Source: Sinonovacula constricta
Taxonomy: Eukaryota > Mollusca > Bivalvia > Cardiida > Solecurtidae
DNA length: 64,000 nucleotides
Assembly (NCBI GenBank): GCA_007844125.1
Contig: CM017573.1
Location: forward strand, 8,219,179 to 8,283,178
Direction: 5' to 3'
Made by a program: the position numbers and the translations under genes. How positions within the stretch are numbered: the first letter of the stretch is position 1; every line of letters starts with the position of its first letter. This document shows, in pieces, positions 46,942 through 59,560 of the stretch. The notes beneath the pieces are model-generated. The model made no database searches. It was not told where the DNA came from and saw nothing but the letters and a program-made list of their open reading frames with translations.

Positions 46942-47805
46942 GCAATGCAAAGTTATGCAACACAAATAATGTTTGTTAAATCACAAACATGTATTCTTTT
47001 TAGCCGTCTGGTACGCTCAAAGACTGCACACAGCTCGACCTAATCTCCACTTGTTAGCTTAGATAATTGTTATACTGTAATTTATGATAGTTAAAATGTT
47101 GTACTGCTTACAAATGCGGAACAGTTTGACTCGATTACTGTCTCACAACACAATGACAAAGTAAAAATAATTGCAAATTTTATTAGTGCCAATATTTTTT
47201 ATCTTGCATATTTTAAAATAAATCAACATAGAAAATAAAAGTTCAGTTATCACAGTATATTAGGAAGGGTAAGGGATCTGGTAATTTTGCAGAGATAAAA
47301 TTAATGTTTCCTGCTGGCATAAATTCATTTTTGTTTTTTGTTTATAAATAATAATAATTAGATTCAATATATATTTATGTACTGGAGGAGCAATAACATA
47401 TATAAATTAAAATCAAAATGTTCAAAATTAACTGATTCCACAACTTGTAATCTAGTTCGACTGCATTTTACACAGACGAATTTCAAAACATCAACTTTAT
47501 TTAAATCCTTGATTCTTTCTTCACTGTATGTAATATGTCCATTTATGTCTGTAAAAATGAATCACTCTGAATACTTTGTGTTGTAGGAATTCCAAGTTGT
47601 TTGGCTAGCTATGTTACTTTATGATTCCTCTTTCCTTTAATTGACAGGCCATTATGTCTTAGTACAGTATTCAGGTCACATTTTGTCATCTGCACGGTTT
47701 CCCTGTATGACAGTGGAAGGCATATCTGTATAAGTATAAAATGAAAATATATAAATGTTAACAACATCTGTTAAACTGTCACTGCAAACATTTTATGTCT
47801 GGTTG
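46942..47805. other. AT-rich intergenic DNA, nothing recognised
   Basis: No exon or repeat supported. It includes T-rich runs and short chance ORFs. Confidence 0.5.
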
Positions 47806-47807
47806 GG

Positions 47808-48171
47808 GTGACCAAAAATTTAAATACTAATAATAACCCTTTACTCCATATGTATGGGTTTTATTGCATGTGTGATCAGTGTAGAACCAGATTACCGGAA
47901 CATCCATTTGCTTTTGAACCATTAGGTTATTTCTGTACAAGATGCAACCAGTGTAGATTAAGATCAGACAGCACCAATGTGTCAGCAGATCTGGATCTAC
48001 ATCGATCGCATAATGCAATAAAACATGTATATATAGAGTAAAGAGCAAGCCTGGATAATTTGAAATATATATGACTGCAAAGATCTACAAATTTTCTTCA
48101 CATTAGTGAAAGAATGTTAAAAAATTCGAGCCTCTACTGTTGTCTTTTTCTACAGGATTGGACCACAAGTG
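47808..48171 (+). CDS. Cys-rich zinc-finger exon and micro-exon, unrecognised
   Basis: Frame 47808-48041 encodes LHMYGFYCMCDQCRTRLPEH, then YFCTRCNQCRLRSDS and DLHRSHNAIKHV. Two CxCxxC/CxRCxxC clusters and a late His pair suggest a metal-binding module. A 16-bp mini-exon (48156-48171) flanked by CTACAG and GTAAGT follows. It is the better-preserved copy of the segment at 26376-27106. Whether it is expressed cannot be told; no full gene could be assembled. Confidence 0.4.
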
Positions 48172-48205
48172 GTAAGTTTAATGCTGGGTGTAGTTAACTT
48201 GTTTT

Positions 48206-48745
48206 ATCACATAACCTACCGCATGAGCGTGAGGTAACACTCATGCGTTATTTTTGGTAACACACTAGTTAGTTATCGTAGTGTGACGTCATTGTCGTAG
48301 TGTGACATCATCAAGTATGTGTAGTGTATATGCCATTCCCTGAACATCTTGTTGTAGCCGTTTTATGCATTTTGTTGGACAATTTCAATTTTATTTAATA
48401 ACAAATAACATTTTAGCCATGTTATAAACAAATCTGTCCCTTTCTTATGGAAAATGGTCGAGTAAAGTGCGGAACTATTTTTTGTGTGGATTCTTTCAAA
48501 CCGAATTACAAATGTCAAGGCCGACTGTTCATACAAGTACTATAAAATTGGATTATGTATTGTAAGCAAAAGACAGCTGATGTTTTGGTTATGTGATAAA
48601 TGGAATCTAATATTCATGGTCATTAGGTACTGAAAATATTAAACTCGTCTGAAACGATACAAAACTCGGCAGAGCCTCGTTTCGTATCGTTTTATCCAAC
48701 TCGTTTAATATTTTCAGAACCTAATGACCACTCATATCAGATCCT
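48206..48745. mobile_element. Hairpin-rich insertion
   Basis: Absent from segment A. The start TTATCACATAACC is repeated inverted as GGTTATGTGATAA at about 48589. Near the start, CGCATGAG and CTCATGCG form a small stem. At 48618-48734 a larger hairpin pairs TGGTCATTAGGTACTGAAAA with its inverse and continues through CGATACAAAAC. This looks like a non-autonomous element, possibly two nested units. No target duplication is certain. Confidence 0.6.
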
Positions 48746-49105
48746 CTATTACTTTCTTTAAAGATTGGTTTGCTTTGACAACATTGTCAGCTTTGTATTA
48801 CAGCTAACTTTCAGTTAGATGATAACACTTGTTTTCTAAATCAATGTCTTGCCATTGCGAGAGTAAGTAATAAATATAAATTCCTAACATGCGTTCAATT
48901 CAAACAGTGTAATCGTCGTCAGGTCAATCACGTCATTTATGTTGCACCCAAATCATGCACAATTTACAAGCTAGTTCTTTTTTTAAAATGGTAACAACAC
49001 AACCACTTACAAGTGAATTCTCTGCATCATCAGATTTCTTAAGCATAACTCTTCTATTTCAAGTGAATGTTGTTGAAAAATTATGGGAAATGTTGTGTTT
49101 ACATG

Positions 49106-51981
49106 TTGTTGTTGTTGTTGTTGGAACTAGTTTAATAAGGGTCTACTCGCCCTGTTGAGGGCTTTTTCATGACCCCGCCATGTTGCCCATGCATGACTTA
49201 AATGTGTATATTCCGAAAAATATCGCCTAAAGTGGGCCCTAATTAGGTACCTAGTTTATGTACCCATTTACTGGAAAAATGGTATAATTTTGGTAATGTT
49301 TGGATCTTAAAGGGGATTGAGCATGTTTTGAGTGAATTCCACTCCCTAATTCCTGACTCTTTCCCCTGACACTAGGTTCTAATGGTATTTGTTTATTTAT
49401 TTTTCACCATAAGAAGGTTCCCTGTTTTCGGCTTACCTCTTCCCCTAATGAAATTGTGAAATAGTGGGGAAGGGGTGCACCTTTTTAGGGGCCTGTGTAG
49501 CTAATAAGCTTGGTATTTAATGAGTATTTGCGGTAGATCGTTAAGACCCTAGTGTTAGTTATGTTTTGATGTCTGGACGTCCGGGGCCCGACCGCCCACT
49601 AAACCATCTTTCTTGTCTTACATATGTAATGTATATGTCAAGAAAGAAGTCCCCGGCTGGTGGTATAAGATAATGCTCGCCTTTGTTTACTACTTAATTC
49701 TATTACTATTTATACAGGTATAAAGCATATTCGGCGGCCATTATCTTATGGTTTTCCCTATTCTACCCCACACTCGATTCACGTTCTCAGGGTCTCATAC
49801 ATCCAATCATTCTTCTAACTATTTAGTCTACTTAATCTACACTACGCATTTCTCTACTATATGCAGTAGTGGAAGGTTTTTTTTTTTTTTGTTTTTTTTC
49901 CACTGTCCTACTAGTGCAAAAAACATTTGTTAGAAGGGGGAGCCATGCATGTTATAACATAGTAATATATATTACACAAAGATATGTTGTTAGGCTTAGT
50001 GAACCTTAAATGGGTAGCCTTTGTTTATACGGACCCCCTAGTGGGCTTCCGTTTATTCAGCATACCCTGGTTCTACTTAGAGTTAATATGTATAGAGTCT
50101 ATTCTGATGTTGAATCCTATGTGGGTTTCGTATTAATGAGCCCTGGTTGCCGTTGTTTTTACGAGGCCCTTAGGGGGCACCCGTTCATTTGGCAACCCAG
50201 TATACTTTATTATTGGATTGATGTTGAAGGGTGTTATTGTGGGTTTTTCTATGTGACTTTTATAGATGGGGGTGTTCAGGTGCCTTTGTTTTTACGGGGT
50301 CTTTAAGAGTCCACCATTTATTCAGCGACCTGACATCTATTTATAGATGTGTGCTGTCTTAATTATATATTGTCCCTTTTGTGTATTATTTTGGCCATAC
50401 TGGGCATGCGAGCGAATTGACCTACTTTATGTTCGTTTATTTCGCTTGATTCTGATTGGCTGGTTAGTACGCACCACATCGAACGCATGTTTTTACATGT
50501 TGTTAGTGTAGTTGATTTTTTCTAAATATTCAATAACGCCGCTTTAATTGATTCTGCTTTGTCGGCGGGCGGAAACTTTTCTATTTACGATGGTTATACC
50601 TAATTTAATACTTAGCTGGTACTCTAGTTCGGTTCGCTCAGTTGCGTACTGCCCACACTGGAATATTACGTGTTTAAGAGTTTCTGTATCTGCGCAGTGA
50701 GGGCAGTTTCTAGGTCGAGCTTTATTTTTTGCACCTAAGTAGCTTGAGCCGATCCTAAGTCTTGTGTATATTTTATCGTACTTGGTATGTGGGTGATGTA
50801 TTTTGATCCTGGTATTTCGTTCACCGTATTCGTAATTGTGTGTTAACTTATATTCAGTAAATCTCGCTTCCGCTTTCTGTTTGTAGTGATTGGTGATGTA
50901 GCTATAGGCCTCTGTTTTGCTTAGTTTTATAGGTAGTAGATTTCCATTAAGAGCACCTTTTTTGGCCAAAGAGTCTGCTAATTCGTTTCCTGTGATTCCT
51001 ATATGGCTTGGTATCCAGACAAGATTTATCGCAGTACTAAGGTTGGTTTTAATGTCAGTGTTGAGCCTATATATGTGATTAATTATTTCTTGTCTGTTTG
51101 TTTCTTTTATTTGTTGTAGAGTTTGTAATGCGCTGAGTGAATCGGTGTAAAAATCTATGGTACTATTGGTTATTTTATTTTTGTGTACCCAAGTAGTGGC
51201 TTCCTTGATGGCTAATAATTCGCAGGAGAATACTGAAACTCTATGGTCTAATTTAATTTTTGACTTTGCTATGATTGTTTCTCCTTCGTATATAGCTATG
51301 CCTGCCCCTGCTATCTTTTTAAGCGGATCTTTGCTACCATCTGTATAAATCTTGAAATTTGCTACGGAATTATTTAAGTAGTTTTCTGCGGTTTTCTTTA
51401 TTGAGAGCGGGTTGTCTGTTTTGCGTATTTTTTTTTGCTTAGGCCTATATCTATGGACATAGGTTCGATTCCTATGAAGTTTTGGTAGGAGGGTGGTGTT
51501 AAATGGCCTGTTTCGAGTTGTGTTTCATCTAATAGATTTAAAATGCGTTGCGTGTATGTTTTTTTCGGGAATTTGGGCCATTTTCCTACGCGCTTAAATA
51601 TCTCCTTATTGGTGCTTAATGTAGAGCCTAATGTGGTGGAGCGGACCCAATATTTCAAACTGAGGATATCGGTGATCGGTAGTTCCCTACTTCGGCGTGG
51701 ATTGCTTCGGTTCTCGAGTAGCTAGGGACTCCTATTATAGTTTTTATCGCTCTATTTTGTAATTTTTGAAGTTTATCTAGTATAGACTTGTTTGTCGATC
51801 CGTACGCTACCATTCCATATTGGATTTTTGATTTGATTAAGGCCTGGTATATTGTATAAAGGCATTTTTTACTCTATCCCCACTCTTTTCCTCTTATTGA
51901 TCTAATTAAATTTATATCTTTTTCGCACCTACCTATTACAGTTTTTATGTGTTCCTCCCATGTAAGATATTTATCGAATGC
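49106..51981 (-). mobile_element. 5'-truncated LINE with RNase H (I/Nimb-like)
   Basis: Inserted in segment B with a 13-bp target duplication TTGTGTTTACATG (49093-49105 and 51982-51994). On the minus strand it starts inside the RT thumb (YLTWEEHIK, ALIKSKIQYGMVAYGS), runs through RNase H and a CxxC...HxxxC finger, and ends in a (CAA)n tail at 49106. At least two frame changes are present, one in a run of nine T at about 51427. An imperfect tandem of about 130 bp lies in the 3' part (50005-50335). Confidence 0.88.
50544..51380 (-). pseudogene. LINE RNase H domain and C-terminal zinc finger
   Basis: An open frame carries FKIYTDGSKDP, VSVFSCELLAIKEA, IDFYTDSLSALQ and GITGNELADSLAKKG, giving the D, E, D, D residues of RNase H in order, then CPHCADTETLKHVIFQC. 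The RNase H core looks intact. The RT before it is truncated and frame-shifted, so the element is dead. Confidence 0.85.
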
Positions 51982-52299
51982 TTGTGTTTACATGTAGATT
52001 CAGCTGTCGTATATGACTCAATATGCGCGCGCACCCCCCCTGACCTACTTATTCCCGGACCTCGGTCTGGAATTACGAAAAGGTCAATATTGTTCTTCCT
52101 TTATTTATTCTACACACATGAGATGACTACCCCCTCCCTCCCCCACATCCTGCAATGCACCAGTTACCACAGGGGGTCTTCCTGTGAGACTGACCATATG
52201 GTGACCATATGATGTTGTCATACTAACATTGTGATAGGCAAGAAGTATAGGTTCCTTGCTCAAGAGACACTTTTACGACATGTACAGTATACAACTTCA

Positions 52300-52445
52300 A
52301 AAACCGGTGTACGGACAATTGCCCCCCGGACGTTTGCCCTCTTTTAAATGCAGGCCGGACGTTTGCCCCCCTGTCGTTTTTCAGAGCCGGACTTTTGCCC
52401 CCCTGCCGATTTTCAAAGCCGGACGTTTGCCCCCTGCTTGCCTAT
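52300..52445. repeat. Degenerate repeat of CCGGACGTTTGCCCCC
   Basis: Five spaced copies with T- and A-rich linkers (TGTCGTTTTTCAGAG, TGCCGATTTTCAAAG), unit near 36 bp. GC-rich against an AT-rich background. Confidence 0.8.
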
Positions 52446-52612
52446 TTGTGCTTCAGTAATCTAATTTGTGTTGTAATGTTCACAGATGCTATGAACATGT
52501 AATGTTTTAATTAAAGAAAATGTAAACTTTATCATTCCGAAAACAACAAAAAAAAAAAAAACTTGATCAATTGTAAAACTAATTGTTATGTTGAAATACC
52601 CTAATATTTATA

Positions 52613-53946
52613 CAATATAGATAAAAATAGTAATGTGATTTATAATTATGCCCTTAGAGGTATTATCCAACAATATAGATAAAAATAGTAATGTGATTTA
52701 TAATTAAGCTCTTAGAGGTATTATCCAACAATATAGATAAAAATAGTAATGTGATTTATAATTAAGCTCTTAGAGGTATTATCCAACAATATAGATAAAA
52801 ATAGTAATGTGATTTATAATTAAGCTCTTAGAGGTATTAACCAACAATATAGATAAAAATAGTAATGTGATTTATAATTATGCCCTTAGAGGTATTATCA
52901 AACAATATAGATAAAAATAGTAATGTGATTTATAATTATGCTCTTAGAGGTATTAACCAGCAATATAGATAAAAATAGTAATGTGATTTATAATTATGCC
53001 CTTAGAGGTAGTATCCAACAATATAGATAAAAATAGTAATGTGATTTATAATTATGCCCTTAGAGGTAGTATCCAACAATATAGATAAAAATAGTAATGT
53101 GATTTATAATTATGCTCTTAGAGGTATTATCCAACAATATAGATAAAAATAGTAATGGGATTTATAATTAAGCTCTTAGAGGTATTATCAAACAATATAG
53201 ATAAAAATAGTAATGTGATTTATAATTAAGCTCTTAGAGGTATTATCCAACAATATAGATAAAAATAGTAATGTGATTTATAATTATGCCCTTAGAGGTA
53301 TTATCAAACAATATAGATAAAAATAGTAATGTGATTTATAATTAAGCTCTTAGAGGTATTATCCAACAATATAGATAAAAATAGTAATGTGATTTATAAT
53401 TATGCCCTTAGAGGTATTATCCAACAATATAGATAAAAATAGTAATGTGATTTATAATTATGCCCTTAGAGGTATTAACCAACAATATAGATAAAAATAG
53501 TAATGTGATTTATAATTATGCCCTTAGAGGTATTATCCAACAATATAGATAAAAATAGTAATGTGATTTATAATTATGCCCTTAGAGGTAGTATTTAACA
53601 ATATAGATAAAAATAGTAATGTGATTTATAATTAGGCCCTTAGAGGTATTATCCAACAATATAGATAAAAATAGTAATGTGATTTATAATTAAGCTCTTA
53701 GAGGTATTATCAAACAATATAGATAAAAATAGTAATGTGATTTATAATTATGCCCTTAGAGGTATTAACCAACAATATAGATAAAAATAGTAATGTGATT
53801 TATAATTATGCCCTTAGAGGTATTATCAAACAATAAAGATAAAAATAGTAATGTGATTTATAATTAAGCTCTTAGAGGTATTATCAAACAATATAGATAA
53901 AAATAGTAATGTGATTTATAATTATGCCCTTAGAGGTAGTCTCCAA
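52613..53946. repeat. 58-bp minisatellite, 23 units
   Basis: The unit begins CAATATAGATAAAAATAGTA and ends at AGGTATTATCCAA. Units are spaced exactly 58 bp and almost identical. Variation is concentrated at three spots: TTATGCCCTT versus TTAAGCTCTT, TATTATCC versus TATTAACC or TAGTATCC, and CCAA versus CAAA. Confidence 0.95.
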
Positions 53947-54305
53947 CTGTTTGTTGTCATCAAATACACATTAACCTGGATTGGGACATAATTTCTGCAA
54001 AAAGTCAGATCTTAGTCTAACAAAAGATGATTTTGAACATTGTCTAAATTGTAAGACATTAGAAATCGTGAACTAAATTACTCTACATGCCCATTCTTTC
54101 TAAAACTATAAATAAGCATGTGATTTCTGCTATAACTTTGGCATTTTTCACAGGGATTCAATGAAACTTCACCAGCCTTATGACATACAATTGAAAGTGT
54201 GCTCTGCATATCATTTGCAATGTTTGTCCATTAAGGTCAATGTACTGTTAATATGTGATTTGTATGTAGTAGCAAAATAATGGAAAAAGTATTTTTTTTT
54301 CACAG

Positions 54306-54965
54306 CTCTGCTGTAGTCAGGTATAGACAACTCGTTGTTTTTTGCAAAGACGGTTCTTATTCACTGGTCAGTGTGGAAAGGGAATCTTATCAAAAGATTT
54401 TCAGGGACAAAGGTAATATTTTGTTGTTTTAAAGTGTTTTGTGTAACTTGCATTTTTTATATCTACTTAAAACCTTTTTATTTATAGATGATTATTATAT
54501 TATTATACAAATTTATTAAACTTATTTCAATCCCTCTCAACTGCCCACTAATTTTTTAAAAACAGTACTCAGGAAGTAACTACCTGGTACATTGTGCTGT
54601 AAATACTATTGCATAAGAACATATGATCAGTTGGGGGGTTCGAACCCTCAACCCTCAGATGTAGTTTGCAAGATATGAAAGACAGAGATATATATTGAGT
54701 CATTTCCATAACTGTCATAATTTATTTTATTTTTTTTCCAGCTATTAAAATACATTTAGAACTTTTTTTTTATGAGATTATTTATATGCAATTTATTAAA
54801 AAGTATAAGAAACTATTTAATAATTAGTAAACTCTATAGAACAATAAATGTACTAAAGATGAAAGTGTGTAAGGTTTATTTTAACTTTTATATTTTATTC
54901 AGATGTTGAGGCTGTAGCTGAGCTCCAGAAAAACTTTATTGAAGCTTTGGGTGGTGATCATAAGT

Positions 54966-55059
<94 letters not shown>

Positions 55060-56168
55060 TTATATATGTATATATAATTTATGTGGACTTGCATAAAGAA
55101 CAGATACGAGTGTTAGATCAGTAAGATTCACTAGTTTTTAACAATTCATCAGCTCATCATTACATAGGATTGAGTCTCTGTTAGGAGTAGAAATATTATC
55201 TAGGTTCTCCAGGCGATCTTGGGTGCACATTTTCTTACTTAGACATTCACCAAATAACAGATTGGCATAACTTACTGACACTAAGTGGTGCTGAGTTATT
55301 TACAAAACACCTTGATATTAACTAGGATAACTGCAGGGCTCTTTTTTAAAGAAATTTTTACTTTATGTCTGGATAAAAGCTATAAAAATGTGTATTTTGT
55401 ATTCTTTTTATCAAATAAAAAAAGTCAGCAGACCATGCCCTCTACCATATGTATTTTTCTTTAAAAAAACAACAACTAACAAATGTATTAATTGGCCAGT
55501 TGTTTGCCTGCTTTGCAGAAACTTTTTTTACTTTTATTTCAGATCAGACTGATGCCAACACGATAACTGCAGTGTTTGGTGTGGATGAGCATCAGGATGT
55601 TCAGCATGATAGTGAGGGTAAGGCGGTCAGTTATAATTATCAAAGATGTACATAGGTCAGGACTTATATTGATTTTTGCTTCTACCTTTCAGTGCTACTT
55701 TTAATGCTGAAACGTGTTTGATAATTATTATAAACTGCTAGTGTAAATTAACATTAGAAAAGGTCATATTAATTTTTATAATCAAGGTTATTAGAGGTCA
55801 CAATACTAATACTATATAAGTTATGCCATTTTTAGTTCCTAAATGGGTAAAAAAATTAGGAAAACAAAATTTCACAAACTTTTACTAATAAATTATTGTA
55901 ATAATTAACATAAAAAACTATGAAAAATCACAGCCTCTTAAAGGCATCTCAAAACCCTTATATAAGTGCCCCCCCCCCCCCATTAATTGCCCCACCCAGC
56001 ATGTGAGGGCATCTGTTGTCTGATAAGCCAGGCTGCCACAGTCTGTAACAATGTGTCTGTCACACAGGTATTGTTCTAGATCCAAGTGTATGTATGCTAT
56101 ATCTGGGGGGTTGAGCATAGTCATTCACAGTTTGTAAAGGAAACAATTGTGAATATACCAATTACGCA

Positions 56169-56253
<85 letters not shown>

Positions 56254-59200
56254 CTTTATTTGTTTTCTCTTTTACTTTGTTGGTTGATTTTGTTATTTCT
56301 TATACATTTTGTTATTTCTTTCTTTCATTCTTTTAGTTCTCATATATATTTTAAGTTATATTTTATTTTGATTTGTAAAATGTAATGAAACGTTTCTAAC
56401 AAAAGCAATTTAAAAAGTCATTCATTGTCAGAATAATGTCCTTCAGACTCATTTTAAGTCATTTTGAATACTAAAACTTGTATCTCTCATGTATTTTCAA
56501 AATCAAATATTTAACTATGAAATAAATACATAATCATGCAGTTACAAAAGTAACACCTATTCATTAATGCAATAAAGAATATGTAAGGGATCATACAGTT
56601 AACAACCCACATTATCACTAACATTTATGTTTATGGCTTTGTGTAAAACTAGCCTACTGTCTCACTTCCATACTAGCAGGTAATTTAGTTTTGCATTAAC
56701 CCATCAGAGGTTTTACTGTGACAGATTAGTACTATGCTGGATAAAGACTTCCTGCAGTGATGACCAGCAATTAGCAGGTCTGGTCATAGCAGGTCGGGGC
56801 CTGGCTCAGTGGGATACTACATTCCTTTCGAGATGCCTTTAAGTCTAATATGGTTATCTCCCCTGATACTGATATGTAACATGATCGCTTTTATGCGTGC
56901 ACCATATCCACACCTAACTCAAAGCTAAGTCAGCTAGCTATATTGAACTGTGTGGTTTTGTAACAAGCCAATCTTGTCGTTTTGTGTTTGATCAGCTGGT
57001 TATTTTGGAACCAATCTAATTTTGATATGAAAAAGAGTATACATTGTAATGTTTATTATACATTTATTGGGGTCAGTAAATAAACTAATTGTTTATGGTG
57101 TGTATTTGTGAGTAATGTCATTTCACTGCATTTAATATGATTCTTTCTTAACTTCATTTGACATTAACACAAATTTCATTGCCTAAACAAATGGTGCACA
57201 ACGCAACATAAGATAGATATAGGCATACATTTCAAATATGGGTACTGATTCTGTTATTTCCCAATGCAACAAGCTACAAAATTAAGGAACCAGAATATTT
57301 TTTAACATTCAAAGCAGTTTGTTTTTAATACAAACAAGAATAGCAAACAAAGAATAACATTCAAGGTATTGTCTTTTAGACATTTACCATTTAGATGATA
57401 GTAAAATAATGGTATATATGTAATATTGTTTAGTAACAGAAGCTGCATTCAGTGACATGGCTGATGATGCAGGGCCGGCTGCATTAAACGTTATGACTGT
57501 CGATGCAGGACCAAGTCAGAATAATGACAAGTCAAATGAAAGTAAGTTTGTTGTTATCCAGAGATAGTTCTCACTTGAATGAGATATAGTGCTGCCTTCT
57601 CTGTTTTAGCATGAAAACCTGCTTACCTGATATCACTCAATCACATCACCAATCTTGTTTCTTAATAGTTGCAAGAAGGCTATACTACTTCTATTTTTAT
57701 GACTTTGGCTTATTGCAGCCTAGGGTTGAAAATGACTTTTGATTGTTTAAGAAGATATTCTTTGAGATAGTGTAGGTCCCAAACTGAGAAATAGCGAAGA
57801 CATATAATAACGGGACCGCTGACTCGTGACATAACGCGATATACTCTATATAAATAGGTTGAATCCGTCGCAGCGCCATCACCGAGAGTCGTAGAAAACT
57901 TCCGGTGTAAACTAAAACAATAGACGGAAAGCTGAAAGCTGTGTTAACATTAATGAAAAAAAACGTGTAAATCTCATGTTTATGGGGGTACTAGGATGTG
58001 AAATTATAACTTCCAAAGTTTTTTTTTATAAACAAGAGTGGTGGGGACACTATTTCTTGTTTATAGTCGTTCAGATTTTACTATTAATCCAAACATGATG
58101 CTCATCTGCCCTGCCCACCTTGAACCTTCTGTCATGGTAAGTTATTTCTTTATTCGTTTGTTGTTGTTTTCAATCTGAATATTATGGTTTATCATTATAT
58201 ATAATAAGTCATTTTACGTTTATTTTCATGCTAAATAGATGGCTAAATCGAAAATCAGCACGTCAATAGCAGCTGTCAGAAAACCCTGTTCTACTTTCGG
58301 TTTCCATTGTGATAATTAGTAACTATTCAGTTTAAACTTTTGGATAAGATTATCCTTAACAACAAATCATGTCTGAAACTTATAGAAGTGTATTTCTTTG
58401 TACATAAATATGCTTTTATTCTATGGATTTTTTTATTGCTTTATTTATTTTTTACTTTGCAGCCTGTAGTGGGCAGAAGGAGATGGGGTCTAATCTATTA
58501 ATTTTTATCATTTATGAAATAGAACCATTTATAGAATCAAACCTACCACTTCTGTTACTCTTGTTTTCAATGAATTATTTGAAACAAATATAGTGCTGCC
58601 TTTTCTGTGGTTTCCTGCCATGAACACCTGACATATCAATTAAACCCAGTAATTTTATTCTGAGACTAGTGTTGTATAACCTTCAGTTTGAGTGTTGTCA
58701 AGAAATTGAACTTCCAAATGCATGTACCACTGTTTAAGGTCACATCTTAGGATCAAGCTTTTAACTTTGAGCACCCTCTTTTGGTGTGGATGTGCTAGAC
58801 ACAAATATAGCAATACTTTCCTTGACTTACTCACAAAAATTTTAGGTTGTAGTATATATGTGCCTCATTTATGTGATTTTTTTTACATAATATGCAATTT
58901 AATTTACAGCGCCTGCAAAATGAAATTCGTCCACACTTGAACACATGGTTAGTAGGTGTCAAGCCACCCTAGGCATTTGCAATGTAATTCAGAATCTATA
59001 CCTTAAATAATTTACCTCATTAAAATTTATTTTGAGACAGCTAATCTGTATTTTACTGAACCCTGTGCATATGTTTTATATGATTTTTTGTTGTTTGTTA
59101 CATTGCACTGACATAGTTATGGTTAGATTGGTGATGTCCAGCTTATTATTGGTGAGGAAAACCCTAGATTTATGTTTGGGCAGAACCACCAACACACAGC

Positions 59201-59560
59201 AGGTTAGCTGGAAAACCTTCCCACCCAATAGTTCTTGTCCTGACCAAGACCCAAACCCATGCATTGAATTACTATTAGAGGTAATATTGTTTACATAAAA
59301 CACTACAGTGCACATGTATTTTGATGTCATGTGCTGTGTCTCTATCAATTGTAATCTCTGACATTAAATATAAGCATTATTTTTCAATCTTGGCATGTAA
59401 AAAACTTTAAAAAGAGAAAGTGTATAAAATAATGTTATGAATGCATATTTTTATCATAGTTGAAGCCTTCACAGTCTTCTGTCTCACTCCTCTACTTTCA
59501 GACCTTTTGCCGAATCTTGTGAAAGAGCTTTTCGGTCCACATAAAGGCATTTGGTTTTGA
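54306..59560 (+). CDS. Unrecognised multi-exon gene, 5' end not found
   Basis: Exons with matching phase 1 throughout: 54306-54412 ([19 protein letters not shown]), 54903-54950 ([15 protein letters not shown], donor GTGGTG assumed), 55543-55617 ([13 protein letters not shown]), 57434-57541 ([15 protein letters not shown]), then a terminal exon 59502-59560 ([17 protein letters not shown], stop TGA) followed by AATAAA near 59648. An alternative path uses 58075-58136 and ends at 58501 or at 60378. No domain is recognised; the product would be small, acidic in the middle and without membrane segments. The large third intron contains the inverted MITE, and a long (AT)n follows exon 2. Translation start unknown. 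Confidence 0.5.
54967..55056. repeat. (AT)n microsatellite
   Basis: About 45 TA dinucleotides without interruption, just after a coding exon. Together with the tract in the MITE at 56172-56250 it may cause assembly or length uncertainty. Confidence 0.95.
55942..56838. mobile_element. TTAA-flanked MITE, copy 2 (inverted)
   Basis: Inverse of 15576-16422 over nearly its full length, with the same AGGCATCTC ends and TTAA flanks (55938-55941 and 56839-56842). The (AT)n tract is longer (56172-56250) and the C-run shorter. It lies in an intron of the plus-strand gene. Confidence 0.85.
57799..57887 (+). repeat. Inverted repeat arm, left
   Basis: Reads GACATATAATAACGGGACCG then GCAGCGCCATCACCG. The inverse, with moderate divergence and an indel, is at 63442-63515. 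It may be an end of a 5.7-kb element or one of two solo copies. No target duplication is evident. Confidence 0.55.
59131..59250 (-). repeat. SINE 3' body fragment
   Basis: The minus strand reads GGGAAGGTTTTCCAGCTAAC and GGTGGTTCTGCCC, the same body type as the SINE at 9290-9480. No promoter boxes remain. Confidence 0.55.

Larger units (their letters stand above)
47825..52025 (+). repeat. Paralogous segment B, interrupted by two insertions
   Basis: Matches 26376-27106 in three blocks: 47825-48205, 48745-49105 and 51982-52025. The gaps are a hairpin-rich insert (48206-48745) and a LINE (49106-51981). Comparison with segment A gives clean empty sites for both. Confidence 0.85.

Noticed and set aside
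50010..50306. 98-codon open frame with repeated GCxCFYEALRGHPFIW-like text
   Set aside because: It reflects an imperfect tandem repeat in the 3' part of the LINE and is on the strand opposite to the element.
52613..53946. CRISPR-like array
   Set aside because: Units are contiguous 58-bp repeats without unique spacers, in a eukaryotic genome.
54939..55124. Open frame of alternating Ile-Tyr
   Set aside because: Translation of an (AT)n microsatellite.
55918..56124. Open frame with [18 protein letters not shown] on the minus strand
   Set aside because: Lies inside MITE copy 2 and the equivalent in copy 1 is frame-shifted; not a conserved gene.
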